DNA of 12,708 bases from an uncultured Clostridia bacterium. GTDB lineage: Bacteria; Bacillota; Clostridia; Christensenellales; Aristaeellaceae. Below are positions 1 to 7,147 of this stretch, one piece after another (within the stretch, counting starts at the first letter, position 1; every line of letters starts with the position of its first letter). The notes beneath the pieces are model-generated. The model worked only from the letters and a program-made list of their open reading frames with translations, was not told the DNA's origin and did not search any database. The stretch covers positions 1 to 12,708 of the forward strand of contig CAMDVP010000063.1 of the NCBI GenBank assembly GCA_945877525.1, read 5' to 3'. The position numbers and the translations under genes are program-made.

Positions 1-1
1 A

Positions 2-47
2 CACCCCATTCGTTAGTAGTATACCATACTGTCTAACAAATGGGGTG
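2..47. repeat. Long inverted repeat at window edge, probable terminator or operator
   Basis: Two 15-base arms (2-16 and 33-47) pair with one imperfect position, which becomes a G-U pair in a leftward transcript. Inside them a second dyad, AGTAT-ACC-ATACT (18-30), adds five more pairs, giving a hairpin of about 20 pairs. It lies 37 bases beyond the stop of the leftward operon, and its base is GC-rich (CACCCC/GGGGTG), as in an intrinsic terminator. The base after the stem in the leftward transcript is T, but any U-tract falls outside the window. Alternatively the core reads leftward as an extended -10 (TGGTATACT), so the arms could be an operator around a promoter for a gene to the left. The dyad is plain to see; its role is unresolved. 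Confidence 0.6.
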
Positions 48-83
48 CTGTTCAATGCCGGGAGCGCCCCTTTTTGCATGCGC

Positions 84-737
84 TTATTCAGCCAGGCTGG
101 CAGGCTCCAGCACGGCCAGACGCGGCTGGCAGGAAATGTCCTCCCTGCATACCCGCAATAGCGGCAGCCGCTCCGCTGCCACGGGATACAGGTCAAGAAA
201 TTCCTCCACCGGGGCGATGGGCCAGTCCGCATTGGCCCGGGTACGGTAGTGCATGGGAAGAATCACCCGCGCGCGCAATAGCCCGGCGGTTTTGCAGGCC
301 TGCTCGGCGTCAATGGTGAAGTGACCGCCCACGGGCAGCATCACCACGTCCAGGGGGGCCAGCGCCGCCAGCTGCTCCGGGGTGGGCAGATGGCCCAGGT
401 CGCCCAGATGGCCGACGCGCAGGCCCTCCGCTTCCAGCAGGAACATCAGGTTCCGGCCGCGAAGCCGCCCGCCCTGATCGTCATGGAAGCTGGGCACGGC
501 GGTGACGGTGATGCCCGGAGCCAGGGTATGGGCGCCGGCGGTATCCACCGTCTGCGTCACGCCCGTCAGCGTGTCCACCGCGCTGTGGTCGTGATGCCCG
601 TGGGAAACGAGCGCCACGTCTGCCCGGGTGTGCAGCACAGGGTAGCCGCAGGTATCGTCGTAGGGATCGGTGACAATCCGCAATCCGCAGTCCAGTTCAA
701 TCAGAAACGACGCGTGGCCAATACAGCTGATAATCAT
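84..737 (-). CDS. UlaG-like metallo-beta-lactamase-fold hydrolase
   Basis: A 217-residue MBL-fold protein of the COG2220 (UlaG/UPF0173-like) type, likely a cytoplasmic metal-dependent hydrolase of unknown substrate. It opens with the usual first strand (MIISCIGHASFLIE). Metal-site residues visible are the HxHxDH motif at 46-51 (HGHHDH), H85 in SFHDD, D113 in LGDLGH and H163 in PMHY. The sequence LPVGGHFTID at about 134-143 is also typical of the family. The reading frame stays open upstream to 851, but the ATG at 737 is preferred: AGGAGGACA sits just before it, and it overlaps the upstream stop by four bases (ATGA), implying translational coupling. It is the last gene of a leftward three-gene operon. 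The fold is certain from the motifs. Naming it ascorbate-6-phosphate lactonase would be unsupported, since no ascorbate genes are nearby. Confidence 0.9.
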   Translation of the reverse strand: MIISCIGHASFLIELDCGLRIVTDPYDDTCGYPVLHTRADVALVSHGHHDHSAVDTLTGVTQTVDTAGAHTLAPGITVTAVPSFHDDQGGRLRGRNLMFLLEAEGLRVGHLGDLGHLPTPEQLAALAPLDVVMLPVGGHFTIDAEQACKTAGLLRARVILPMHYRTRANADWPIAPVEEFLDLYPVAAERLPLLRVCREDISCQPRLAVLEPASLAE

Positions 738-1228
738 GGCTTGTCCTCCTTCATCACGCATATGGCTTCCGCCAGATACGGCGCAAGGCCGCCCGGCAGG
801 GGGCTTCCCACGCGCAGGCGCCGGGCCAGCTCTCCATGCCAGATGCGGCACAGCCGTGCCACGGCATCAGGGCCTTCCTCCAATGCCTTGACAAGCGCCC
901 GCACCCATTCAGCCGGACAGTCCGGGCCGGGATGATGCAGCAGCAGCCACAGGCAGCAGCCGGCCTCGCCGGAGAAATCCGTGACGGTTCGCATGGGCGG
1001 GGGCGGCACGGGATGGTCCAGCATAAGCCATCCCTTTTCCTCCCGGATGCTCCAGCCCTCCGCCGCCATGTCCCGGCGGAAGGCCGCCACGCGCTCCGGC
1101 GGCGCGGCCAGGGGAAGGTCGGTGGCCAGCAGCGCGTCGGGGGCGGCACTGCGGCGCAGGGCGGGCTTTCGGACGGCTTCCGCCTGCAAAAGGTGTGCCC
1201 GGCAGGCCTCCCGCAGGGCCGTCAGCAC
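734..1228 (-). CDS. Hypothetical protein, 164 residues, unassigned
   Basis: I do not recognise this protein. It starts with GTG inside the end of the preceding gene (GTGCTGA, seven-base overlap) and ends in a four-base ATGA overlap with the next one. Such tight packing between two credible genes is the main evidence that it is real. It is predicted soluble, with no signal peptide or membrane helix. The N-terminal third is Arg/Ala-rich and probably helical (1-55). A middle segment has GW at 58-59 and 66-67, then a VPPPP stretch at 74-78. The C-terminal part is again helical, with Cys-Cys-Leu-Trp at 91-94 and two more Trp. No catalytic motif is evident. The ribosome binding site before the GTG is weak (GGGGAT), so translation may depend on coupling to the upstream gene. 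A role linked to the flanking YwiB-like and MBL proteins is only inferred. Confidence 0.7.
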   Translation of the reverse strand: MLTALREACRAHLLQAEAVRKPALRRSAAPDALLATDLPLAAPPERVAAFRRDMAAEGWSIREEKGWLMLDHPVPPPPMRTVTDFSGEAGCCLWLLLHHPGPDCPAEWVRALVKALEEGPDAVARLCRIWHGELARRLRVGSPLPGGLAPYLAEAICVMKEDKP

Positions 1229-1683
1229 GGCTGATCCCCGGCGATATATTCCAGCTGCAGGGTGTGCATGGCGGCAAAGTTGCCCTGCACGTCCAGCTGG
1301 TATTCCAGGTGAACGCTCCCGTGGTCGGGAAAAAGGCTGGTGGACACCTGGGTGGCATAAAGCGCCATGGCCAGCTCGCCATAAGGGGTGCGGTAGGAGC
1401 CCTCAAAGCGCCTGTCCTTGACAAACACCATGGTGGTGCCGAAATCCCCCAGGCGGGTCATGGTGACCCGGCCGCTCTGCATCAGAAGCAGCACCTCCTG
1501 GGTCAGGGTTTCGCCGGTGGCGTCGTCCTCCTGGCTTTCCTGGTAGCGCAGCATGTAGCCGCCGGAGGGGGTGGGCTTGAGTTCGCCGGTGGTCATCACC
1601 CGCACGGGCTCCTCGGGGTTGCCGCGCTCGTCGAGGGTGGAGCCGGTGAGCATCACCAGCACCCGGGTACCTTTTTCCTTCAT
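1222..1683 (-). CDS. DUF1934 (YwiB-like) beta-barrel protein
   Basis: A 153-residue protein resembling the DUF1934/YwiB family, small calycin-like beta-barrel proteins of Bacillota whose biochemical function is not established. Family-like features are an N-terminal strand (GTRVLVMLTGST, 5-16), the YQES segment (47-50), a central strand pair ending in GDFGTTMVF, the TPYGELAM motif (99-106), and alternating strands to the end with Y128 in LEYQL. No signal peptide or membrane segment is seen. The start is chosen at 1683, with AGGAAA about ten bases upstream. An ATG six bases earlier (1689) is an equally possible start, giving 155 residues. The still earlier ATG at 1737 lies upstream of the predicted transcription start and is rejected. 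It is the first gene of the leftward operon, read from the promoter at 1728-1756. Confidence 0.85.
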   Translation of the reverse strand: MKEKGTRVLVMLTGSTLDERGNPEEPVRVMTTGELKPTPSGGYMLRYQESQEDDATGETLTQEVLLLMQSGRVTMTRLGDFGTTMVFVKDRRFEGSYRTPYGELAMALYATQVSTSLFPDHGSVHLEYQLDVQGNFAAMHTLQLEYIAGDQPC

Positions 1684-1727
1684 GTTCATGCTTTCCTGGC
1701 AGGCTCCTTTGTATGGGTGATAACAAC

Positions 1728-1756
1728 AGTATAGCATACTTTCCGCCTTTTGTGGA
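1728..1756 (-). promoter_or_regulatory. Leftward extended -10 promoter of the ywiB-like operon
   Basis: On the minus strand TATACT (1733-1728) is preceded by TGC, making an extended -10 (TGnTATACT). A weak -35, TCCACA (1756-1751), lies 17 bases away. Transcription would start near 1721, about 38 bases ahead of the chosen start codon. The -10 lies inside the small palindrome AGTAT-AGC-ATACT (1728-1740), nearly the same as the core of the repeat at 18-30. Confidence 0.6.
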
Positions 1757-1759
1757 TAA
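1751..1759 (-). promoter_or_regulatory. Perfect DnaA-box 9-mer between divergent promoters
   Basis: The minus strand reads TTATCCACA, identical to the consensus high-affinity DnaA box. It contains the -35 hexamer of the leftward promoter and stops four bases short of the rightward -35. I saw no second box in the window, so an origin is not implied. Binding here would most plausibly regulate one or both promoters. The match is seen directly; the function is inferred. Confidence 0.4.
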
Positions 1760-1762
1760 TCC

Positions 1763-1791
1763 TTGCGCTTTTTTCCGGGAAAGGGTATGAT
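1763..1791 (+). promoter_or_regulatory. Promoter of ispE
   Basis: TTGCGC (1763-1768) and TATGAT (1786-1791) are separated by 17 bases, a sigma-A-type arrangement. The expected start near 1798 leaves a leader of about 26 bases before the ispE ATG, with AAGGAGG at 1811-1817. It is divergent from the ywiB-like promoter, the two -35 elements being six bases apart. Confidence 0.55.
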
Positions 1792-1823
1792 AAGGGCAGC
1801 AAGTGAGGCGAAGGAGGCTGCCT

Positions 1824-2690
1824 ATGCGCATTGCGGCCCGGGGAAAAATCAACTGGACGCTGGACATTGTGGGAAGGCGGGAGGATGGCTATCACCTGAT
1901 GGACATGCTGATGCAGCCCGTCACCCTGGAGGATGAGGTGACCCTTGGCCCGGCGGACAGCCTGACGCTGACCTGCGGGGGATGGCCCCGCCTGACCCCC
2001 AGGGAGGACAACCTGGCCCTGCGTGCCGCAAGAGCCCTGCAGGAGGCAACCGGCTGCCCCCTGGGCGCGGCCATTCATGTGGAAAAGCGCGTGCCCGTGG
2101 GCGCTGGCATGGGCGGGGGCAGCGCGGACGCGGCGGCGGTGCTTTTCGGCCTGAACCGGCTGTGGGAAACAGGGCTTTCCGCTGGGGAACTGGAGCGCAT
2201 TGGACTGACCCTGGGGGCGGATGTGCCCTTTTGCCTTCGCGGCGGGCTGACCCGCACTACGGGGGTGGGGGAGATCATGGAGAACCTGCCCTGCAAAAGG
2301 AGCTTTCCACTGGTGGTGGTGCAGCCCTGCCGGGGGCTGAGCACGGGGGCGGTGTTTCAGGCCTATCGCGCGGCGGGAGAGACGCGCCGCCCCGACACGG
2401 AAGCGGCCTGCCTGGCCCTTGAAGGGGGCAATGTGTCGGGACTTTCCGCTGCTCTGGCCAATGTGCTGGAGCCGGTGAGCCGGGAGATGCGCCCGGAAAT
2501 TGGGCAGGCGGTGGAGGCGCTGCTTGCCTCCGGTGCCTCGGCGGCGCTGATGACGGGCAGCGGCTCGGCGGTGTTCGGCGTGTTTGACGAGCCGGCGCAG
2601 GCAAGCCGGGCGGCGCGGGGTTTGCAAGGGCGCTGGCGGGCGGTATGGCGCTGCGCAACCTGCCGGGACAGCCTGTGCGTTCTGGACTGA
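1824..2690 (+). CDS. ispE: 4-diphosphocytidyl-2-C-methyl-D-erythritol kinase
   Basis: IspE is the cytoplasmic GHMP-family kinase that phosphorylates CDP-methylerythritol with ATP in the MEP pathway to isopentenyl diphosphate. The 288 residues match the family length. The N-terminus has the catalytic lysine region (ARGKINWTLDI, K8) and DGYH at 21-24. The glycine-rich ATP loop is PVGAGMGGGSADAAA at 91-105. The catalytic aspartate is D133 in GADVPFCLRGG, and the C-terminal GHMP motif is MTGSGSAVFG at 243-252. The ATG at 1824 follows AAGGAGG by six bases; an upstream in-frame GTG at 1803 lacks such a site. Its own promoter lies at 1763-1791. There is no clear terminator before the yetF-like gene 57 bases downstream, so the two may be cotranscribed. 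It implies that the organism makes isoprenoids by the MEP route. Confidence 0.96.
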   Translation: MRIAARGKINWTLDIVGRREDGYHLMDMLMQPVTLEDEVTLGPADSLTLTCGGWPRLTPREDNLALRAARALQEATGCPLGAAIHVEKRVPVGAGMGGGSADAAAVLFGLNRLWETGLSAGELERIGLTLGADVPFCLRGGLTRTTGVGEIMENLPCKRSFPLVVVQPCRGLSTGAVFQAYRAAGETRRPDTEAACLALEGGNVSGLSAALANVLEPVSREMRPEIGQAVEALLASGASAALMTGSGSAVFGVFDEPAQASRAARGLQGRWRAVWRCATCRDSLCVLD

Positions 2691-2747
2691 TACGCGCATA
2701 GCCGCCTTTCGCCCCGGGCATGCTGACGGGGACGGGAGGGGCATGCT

Positions 2748-3470
2748 ATGCTGACAATCTTTGTCCGGTCTGTGGTGCTGTTTGTGTTTGCGGTATTGTC
2801 CATGCGGGTAATGGGCAAGCGGCAGGTGGGGCAGCTGCAGCCCTTCGAGCTGGTGGTGGCCATCATGATTGCCGAGCTGGCCGCTACCCCCATGGGGGAT
2901 GTGGGCATTCCGCTGCTCTATGGGCTGTTGCCCATGGCGGCGCTGATTGTCTGTCATGGGGTGATTACGGCCCTTTGCATGGCCAGCGAGCGCTTCCGGG
3001 TGTGGATGTGCGGGCGGCCAACGGTGCTTGTGCGCAACGGCGCCATCTGCGAAAAGCAGATGCGCAAGGCGGCCATGACCCTCAACGACCTGATGGAGGC
3101 CCTGCGCCTGGGCGGCGCGCTGGATCCCTCGGAGGTGGGTACGGCTGTGCTGGAAACAGGCGGGCACATGACGGTGTTTCCCAAGGCGCAGGCGCGGCCG
3201 CTTACCCCGGAGGACATGGGCCTGCATCCGGAGCGGGAGGGGCTTCCCCTGCCGCTGGTGATGGACGGCAGGGTGCAGACAGGCAACCTGGAACGGGGCC
3301 GCCTGTCGGAAAAGTGGCTGATGGCGCGGCTTCGGGAGCTGGGATATCGGGATGCGTCGCAGGTGCTGTTTTTGTGTGTGAATACCCGGGGGATTTTGAT
3401 GGCCCAGGGCAAGGGCAGGGCGGACGTGCAGACCCTGCAGGCGCTTTCTCCGGACGAAGCGGGGTGGTGA
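2748..3470 (+). CDS. YetF-like DUF421 membrane protein
   Basis: A 240-residue DUF421 (YetF/YcaP-type) protein. Three hydrophobic segments lie at about 4-22, 34-50 and 55-78. The family motif MGKRQVGQLQPFELV is at 22-36, and a cytoplasmic-type soluble domain follows. The stretch LPLPLVMDGRV (167-177), then LMARLRELGYRDASQV (191-206) and LFLCVNTRG, is typical of the C-terminal half. The molecular function of the family is poorly defined; in Bacillus some members affect spore membrane and heat-resistance properties. The ATG follows GGGAGGGG by six bases. The DUF4363 gene starts three bases after its stop, so the two are almost certainly cotranslated, probably from the ispE transcript since no separate promoter was found. 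A link to sporulation here is inferred from relatives, not from the window. Confidence 0.92.
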   Translation: MLTIFVRSVVLFVFAVLSMRVMGKRQVGQLQPFELVVAIMIAELAATPMGDVGIPLLYGLLPMAALIVCHGVITALCMASERFRVWMCGRPTVLVRNGAICEKQMRKAAMTLNDLMEALRLGGALDPSEVGTAVLETGGHMTVFPKAQARPLTPEDMGLHPEREGLPLPLVMDGRVQTGNLERGRLSEKWLMARLRELGYRDASQVLFLCVNTRGILMAQGKGRADVQTLQALSPDEAGW

Positions 3471-3473
3471 ACC

Positions 3474-3857
3474 ATGCGCTCACGTCTGGTGATTTCCCTG
3501 GCGCTGCTGGCCGTTGTGATTGCAGGGGGGGTACTGAACGCTCATCTGACCCGAAGCATATCCGACCGGTATGTGTCCGCGGCGGAGGAACTGCTCGTCC
3601 TGACGGAAAGCGGTCAGTGGCAGCGGGCGGCGGACACGGCCGGCACCTATCATGAGACCTGGGACGAAACCCTCTCCTGGCTGCAGATGCTCATCAATCA
3701 CGAGGACGGCGACAGCCTGTCCCGGGCGCTGCTGATAGTGGAGGCCGGCATCCGCACGAGGGAGGTGTCCCTGTGCGTGCAGGGCTGCAATGAAATGAAG
3801 GAAGCGGCACAGCACCTGTATCACCGGGACGCCTTCACCCTGGGCAACGTGCTTTGA
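3474..3857 (+). CDS. DUF4363 family membrane-anchored protein
   Basis: A 127-residue protein with a short basic N-terminus (MRSR) and one hydrophobic helix at about 5-22, without a lipobox. It is probably anchored in the membrane with a helical domain outside. That domain holds a W-rich helical pair, QWQRAADTA and HETWDETLSWLQMLINHEDGD (49-80), matching the DUF4363 pattern of paired helices with INHED. The function of the family is unknown. The start is three bases after the yetF-like stop, with GGGGTGG as ribosome binding site within the end of that gene. I recall DUF421-DUF4363 as a recurring clostridial pair, which suggests that the two proteins act together at the membrane. No intrinsic terminator is visible after it. 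Confidence 0.85.
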   Translation: MRSRLVISLALLAVVIAGGVLNAHLTRSISDRYVSAAEELLVLTESGQWQRAADTAGTYHETWDETLSWLQMLINHEDGDSLSRALLIVEAGIRTREVSLCVQGCNEMKEAAQHLYHRDAFTLGNVL

Positions 3858-3908
3858 TCCTGATCTGGTTTATTATCATCACATGACAGAAGGATTTCGC
3901 CTGTGCGC

Positions 3909-3937
3909 TTGCAATCGGAACAATATTGGTTTATAAT
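3909..3937 (+). promoter_or_regulatory. Near-consensus sigma-A promoter of the HdeD-like gene
   Basis: TTGCAA (3909-3914) and a perfect TATAAT (3932-3937) are spaced by 17 bases in an AT-rich patch. This is the strongest promoter in the window. Transcription should start near 3944, which rules out the in-frame GTG at 3903 as the start of the following gene. Confidence 0.85.
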
Positions 3938-3986
3938 AGAACAAACGGAGGGGTGGATCACCGCCCCGGAATCAAGGGAGAGGTAC

Positions 3987-4532
3987 ATGATGAAGAAGAT
4001 GGGCAGAACGGCCGGTGGCGTCCTGGGCAGCGTATGCGAAATTGTAGTGGGTATTCTGCTGCTGGTGAATCCCACGGGCTTCACGGCGGGAATTATCATC
4101 GCCCTGGGCGTGTTGCTGGCGGTGCTGGGCGTGCTGGGCATTGTGCGCTATTTCCGCACCGAGCCGGTACGCGCTGCCCTGGAGCAGCAGCTGATCCGCG
4201 GGCTGCTGATGCTTCTGCTGGGCCTGTTCTGCGTTTTCAATGCCCGATGGTTCATTGCCACCTTCCCGGTGCTCACCATGCTCTACGGCGTGGGGCTGCT
4301 GGTGGTGGGCGTGGCGAAGGTGCAATGGACGGTAGACATTCTCCGTGTGAAGGTGGGCAAGTGGTATTTGCCGGGCATCAGCGCGCTGGTGTCGCTGGTG
4401 TGCGCGGCGATTATTCTGCTCAACCCCTTTGCGTCCACCGTGGCGCTGTGGGTGTTTATCGGCGTGGCGCTGATTGTGGAGGCCGTGGTGGATCTGCTGG
4501 CGATTCTCTGGGATCGCCTGCGCGGCGCGTAA
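3987..4532 (+). CDS. HdeD-like (DUF308) six-helix membrane protein
   Basis: A 181-residue, very hydrophobic protein with about six membrane helices (near 10-27, 33-54, 68-85, 90-112, 127-146 and 150-174). It fits the HdeD/DUF308 family. The repeated pattern of a helix pair ending in NPxxxT or N(A)RWF, as in LLVNPTGFTAG, VFNARWFIA and LLNPFAST, is characteristic. HdeD is known in Escherichia coli as an acid-stress membrane protein; in Bacillota the role is undefined. The start is the ATG at 3987, with GGGAG six bases before it and downstream of the predicted transcription start. The frame is open back to 3903, but that would begin upstream of the promoter. The gene stands alone as a transcription unit between a strong promoter and a strong terminator, which suggests independent, perhaps stress-related, control. 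Confidence 0.88.
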   Translation: MMKKMGRTAGGVLGSVCEIVVGILLLVNPTGFTAGIIIALGVLLAVLGVLGIVRYFRTEPVRAALEQQLIRGLLMLLLGLFCVFNARWFIATFPVLTMLYGVGLLVVGVAKVQWTVDILRVKVGKWYLPGISALVSLVCAAIILLNPFASTVALWVFIGVALIVEAVVDLLAILWDRLRGA

Positions 4533-4554
4533 GGGCCAAATTCTTCATTTTTCC

Positions 4555-4593
4555 CCGCGCATGGACCCCAAACGGGCCTGTGCGCGGTTTTTT
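4555..4593 (+). terminator. Intrinsic terminator after the HdeD-like gene
   Basis: CCGCGCA (4555-4561) pairs with TGCGCGG (4581-4587). The stem continues inward with GG/CC and CCC/GGG around a CAAAC loop, with one bulged A. Six T follow directly (4588-4593). It lies 22 bases after the stop codon and separates this unit from the ecf operon. Confidence 0.9.
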
Positions 4594-4594
4594 C

Positions 4595-4623
4595 TTGCCG
4601 ATTTTGCGGCCCTGTGATACAAT
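4595..4623 (+). promoter_or_regulatory. Promoter of the ecfA1 operon
   Basis: TTGCCG (4595-4600) and TACAAT (4618-4623) are 17 bases apart, and the -10 is extended by TGA (TGATACAAT). The -35 begins one base after the T-run of the terminator. The expected start near 4630 leaves a leader of only about 30 bases, too short for a riboswitch. It appears to be the only promoter for the genes up to the window end. Confidence 0.75.
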
Positions 4624-4659
4624 AGCGGACGGTAAACCATTGCATTTGAGGAGAAGGAC

Positions 4660-5486
<827 letters not shown>

Positions 5487-5502
<16 letters not shown>

Positions 5503-6350
5503 AAAGCGTAACCCATACCTATTCCGAGGGCAGCGCCTTCCAGGCCACGGCCATCCGCAATGTGAGCCTGACCATTGAGGACGGCGAGTTTATTGCCGTG
5601 GTGGGACACACCGGGTCGGGCAAGTCCACCCTGGTGCAGCACCTCAACGGCCTGTTGAAGCCCACCGGCGGCCAGATTCTCATCGACGGCGAGGACCTCA
5701 ACGCCCCCGGCGCCGACCGCCGCCGCATCCGGCAGAAGGTGGGGCTGGTGTTCCAGTATCCCGAGTATCAGTTGTTTGAGGAAACGGTGGCCAAGGACAT
5801 CGCCTTCGGCCCGAAAAATCTGGGGCTTTCCGAGGACGAAATCGACGCCCGGGTGCGCCGCGCCATGGCCCATGTGCATCTGGATTATGACAAATATGCC
5901 CAGCGCAGCCCTTTCGAGCTGTCTGGCGGACAGATGCGCCGTGTGGCCATCGCGGGCGTGCTGGCCATGGAGCCCAAGGTACTGATCCTGGACGAGCCCA
6001 CCGCGGGGCTTGACCCCCGGGGGCGCGACCGCATCCTGGGCATGGTGCAGGAATTGCACGCCCGGGGCGGCACCACGGTGATCATGGTCAGCCACAGCAT
6101 GGACGACGTGGCCCGGCTGGCCACCCGCCTGGTGGTCATGAGCAAGGGAGAGCTGGTGGCCACCGGCACCCCGCGGGAAATCTTCCGGCAGGTGGACATG
6201 ATGGAAAGCATCGGCCTGGGCGTGCCCGAGGCCGCGCGGCTGTGCGCCCTTCTGCGCCAGCGCGGCGTGAAGCTGCCCGATGATCTGTATACCCCGGAGG
6301 AATTGCGGGACAGCCTGCTGGCCCTGTGGAAGGAGGCCCATCCATGCTGA
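5487..6350 (+). CDS. ecfA2: ECF transporter ATP-binding subunit EcfA2
   Basis: The second ATPase of the ECF module, expected to pair with EcfA1 as a heterodimer. The 287 residues show Walker A GHTGSGKST (40-48), the Q-loop at Q90 in VFQYPEYQLFEETV, the signature LSGGQMRR (145-152), Walker B VLILDE (165-170) followed by PTAGLDP, and the H-loop H203 in VSHSMDD. FQYPEYQLFEETV and AFGPKNLG (106-113) are hallmarks of EcfA2. The ATG lies inside the end of ecfA1, with GGAGGAGGTGG upstream in that coding sequence. It overlaps ecfT by seven bases. Shared synthesis by translational coupling fits the fixed stoichiometry of the complex. Confidence 0.95.
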
Positions 6351-7147
6351 AGAACATCACCATGGGCCAGTATTACCCGGTGGACAGCCTGGTGCACCGG
6401 CTGGATCCGCGCATCAAGATTCTGCTGACCATCGCCTTCATTGTGGCGGTGTTCATGGTGCATTCCCTGGTGGGGTATGCCATTATGCTGGGCTTTGTTT
6501 ACCTGACCTCCCGCCTGGCACGGGTACCCTTCAAGATGCTCATGCGCGGGCTGAAGCCCCTGCGGTTCATCCTGGTGCTGACCTTCCTTTTGAACCTGTT
6601 CTTCTCCGGTTCGGGCGAGCCGGTCTTCCAGCTGTGGTTCATCACCGTGACGGCCCAGGGTCTGAGCCAGGCAGTGCACTACTCCCTGCGGCTGATGTTT
6701 CTGGTGGTGGGCACGTCGCTGCTGACCCTGACTACCTCGCCCATCATGCTCTCCGACGGCATTGAGCTGCTGCTCTCGCCCCTCAAGCGCTTCCACTTTC
6801 CGGCCCACGAGCTGGGCATGATGATGTCCATCGCCCTGCGCTTCATCCCGACCCTGCTGGAGGAAACCGACAAAATTCAGAAGGCGCAAATGGCCCGCGG
6901 CGCGGACTTTGAGTCCGGCAACCTGATGCAGCGGGCCAAGGCCATGGTGCCGCTGTTGGTGCCGCTGTTTGTTAGCGCCTTCCGCCGGGCGGGCGACCTG
7001 GCCATGGCCATGGAGGCCCGGTGCTATCACGGCGGGGAGAACCGCACCCGGCTGCGGGTACTCAAAATCCAGCGAAATGACCTGCTGGCCTGCGCCACCA
7101 TGGCCGGGCTGATCCTGCTGATTGTGGCGGAGGGACTTTTGCTGTGA
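6344..7147 (+). CDS. ecfT: ECF transporter transmembrane subunit EcfT
   Basis: The scaffold membrane subunit that connects the two ATPases with the S component. It has 267 residues. The N-terminal motif SLVHRLDPRIK (15-25) is typical and precedes membrane segments at about 26-56 and 73-88, with further helices at 114-130 and near the C-terminus. The two coupling-helix motifs are ARG in QMARGADF (184-186) and ARC in MEARCYHGG (225-227). The Cys in the second motif is, to my recollection, common in clostridial EcfT. The ATG at 6344 is chosen because AAGGAGG lies seven bases before it; an in-frame GTG at 6326 has no comparable site. It overlaps ecfA2 by seven bases and truA by four (GTGA). No S component gene is in the window, so the transported substrate cannot be stated. 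Confidence 0.95.
   Translation: MLKNITMGQYYPVDSLVHRLDPRIKILLTIAFIVAVFMVHSLVGYAIMLGFVYLTSRLARVPFKMLMRGLKPLRFILVLTFLLNLFFSGSGEPVFQLWFITVTAQGLSQAVHYSLRLMFLVVGTSLLTLTTSPIMLSDGIELLLSPLKRFHFPAHELGMMMSIALRFIPTLLEETDKIQKAQMARGADFESGNLMQRAKAMVPLLVPLFVSAFRRAGDLAMAMEARCYHGGENRTRLRVLKIQRNDLLACATMAGLILLIVAEGLLL

Noticed and set aside
60..75. A short GGG-AGCG-CCC stem followed by five T as a rightward terminator.
   Set aside because: The stem is only three to four pairs long, too weak, and no rightward gene is visible before it.
1751..1759. The DnaA box as part of a replication origin.
   Set aside because: Only one box was found. There is no AT-rich unwinding region of useful length, and dnaA, dnaN, gyrB or rpmH are not nearby.
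2716..2747. The repeated GGGCATGCT (2716-2724 and 2739-2747) between ispE and the yetF-like gene as a regulator site.
   Set aside because: Two short direct copies, one overlapping the ribosome binding site; chance similarity is the simplest reading.
1686..3227. A minus-strand open frame of 513 codons opposite ispE and the yetF-like gene.
   Set aside because: It shows no domain or credible ribosome binding site, is low in complexity, and covers the promoter region between divergent genes.
2720..3655. A plus-strand open frame of 311 codons overlapping the yetF-like and DUF4363 genes in another frame.
   Set aside because: Its translation is Gly/Ala/Arg-rich without membrane segments or motifs, while the yetF frame has both.
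4624..4659. A vitamin riboswitch before the ECF operon.
   Set aside because: The predicted leader is about 30 bases, too short for any known vitamin riboswitch, and no conserved element is seen.
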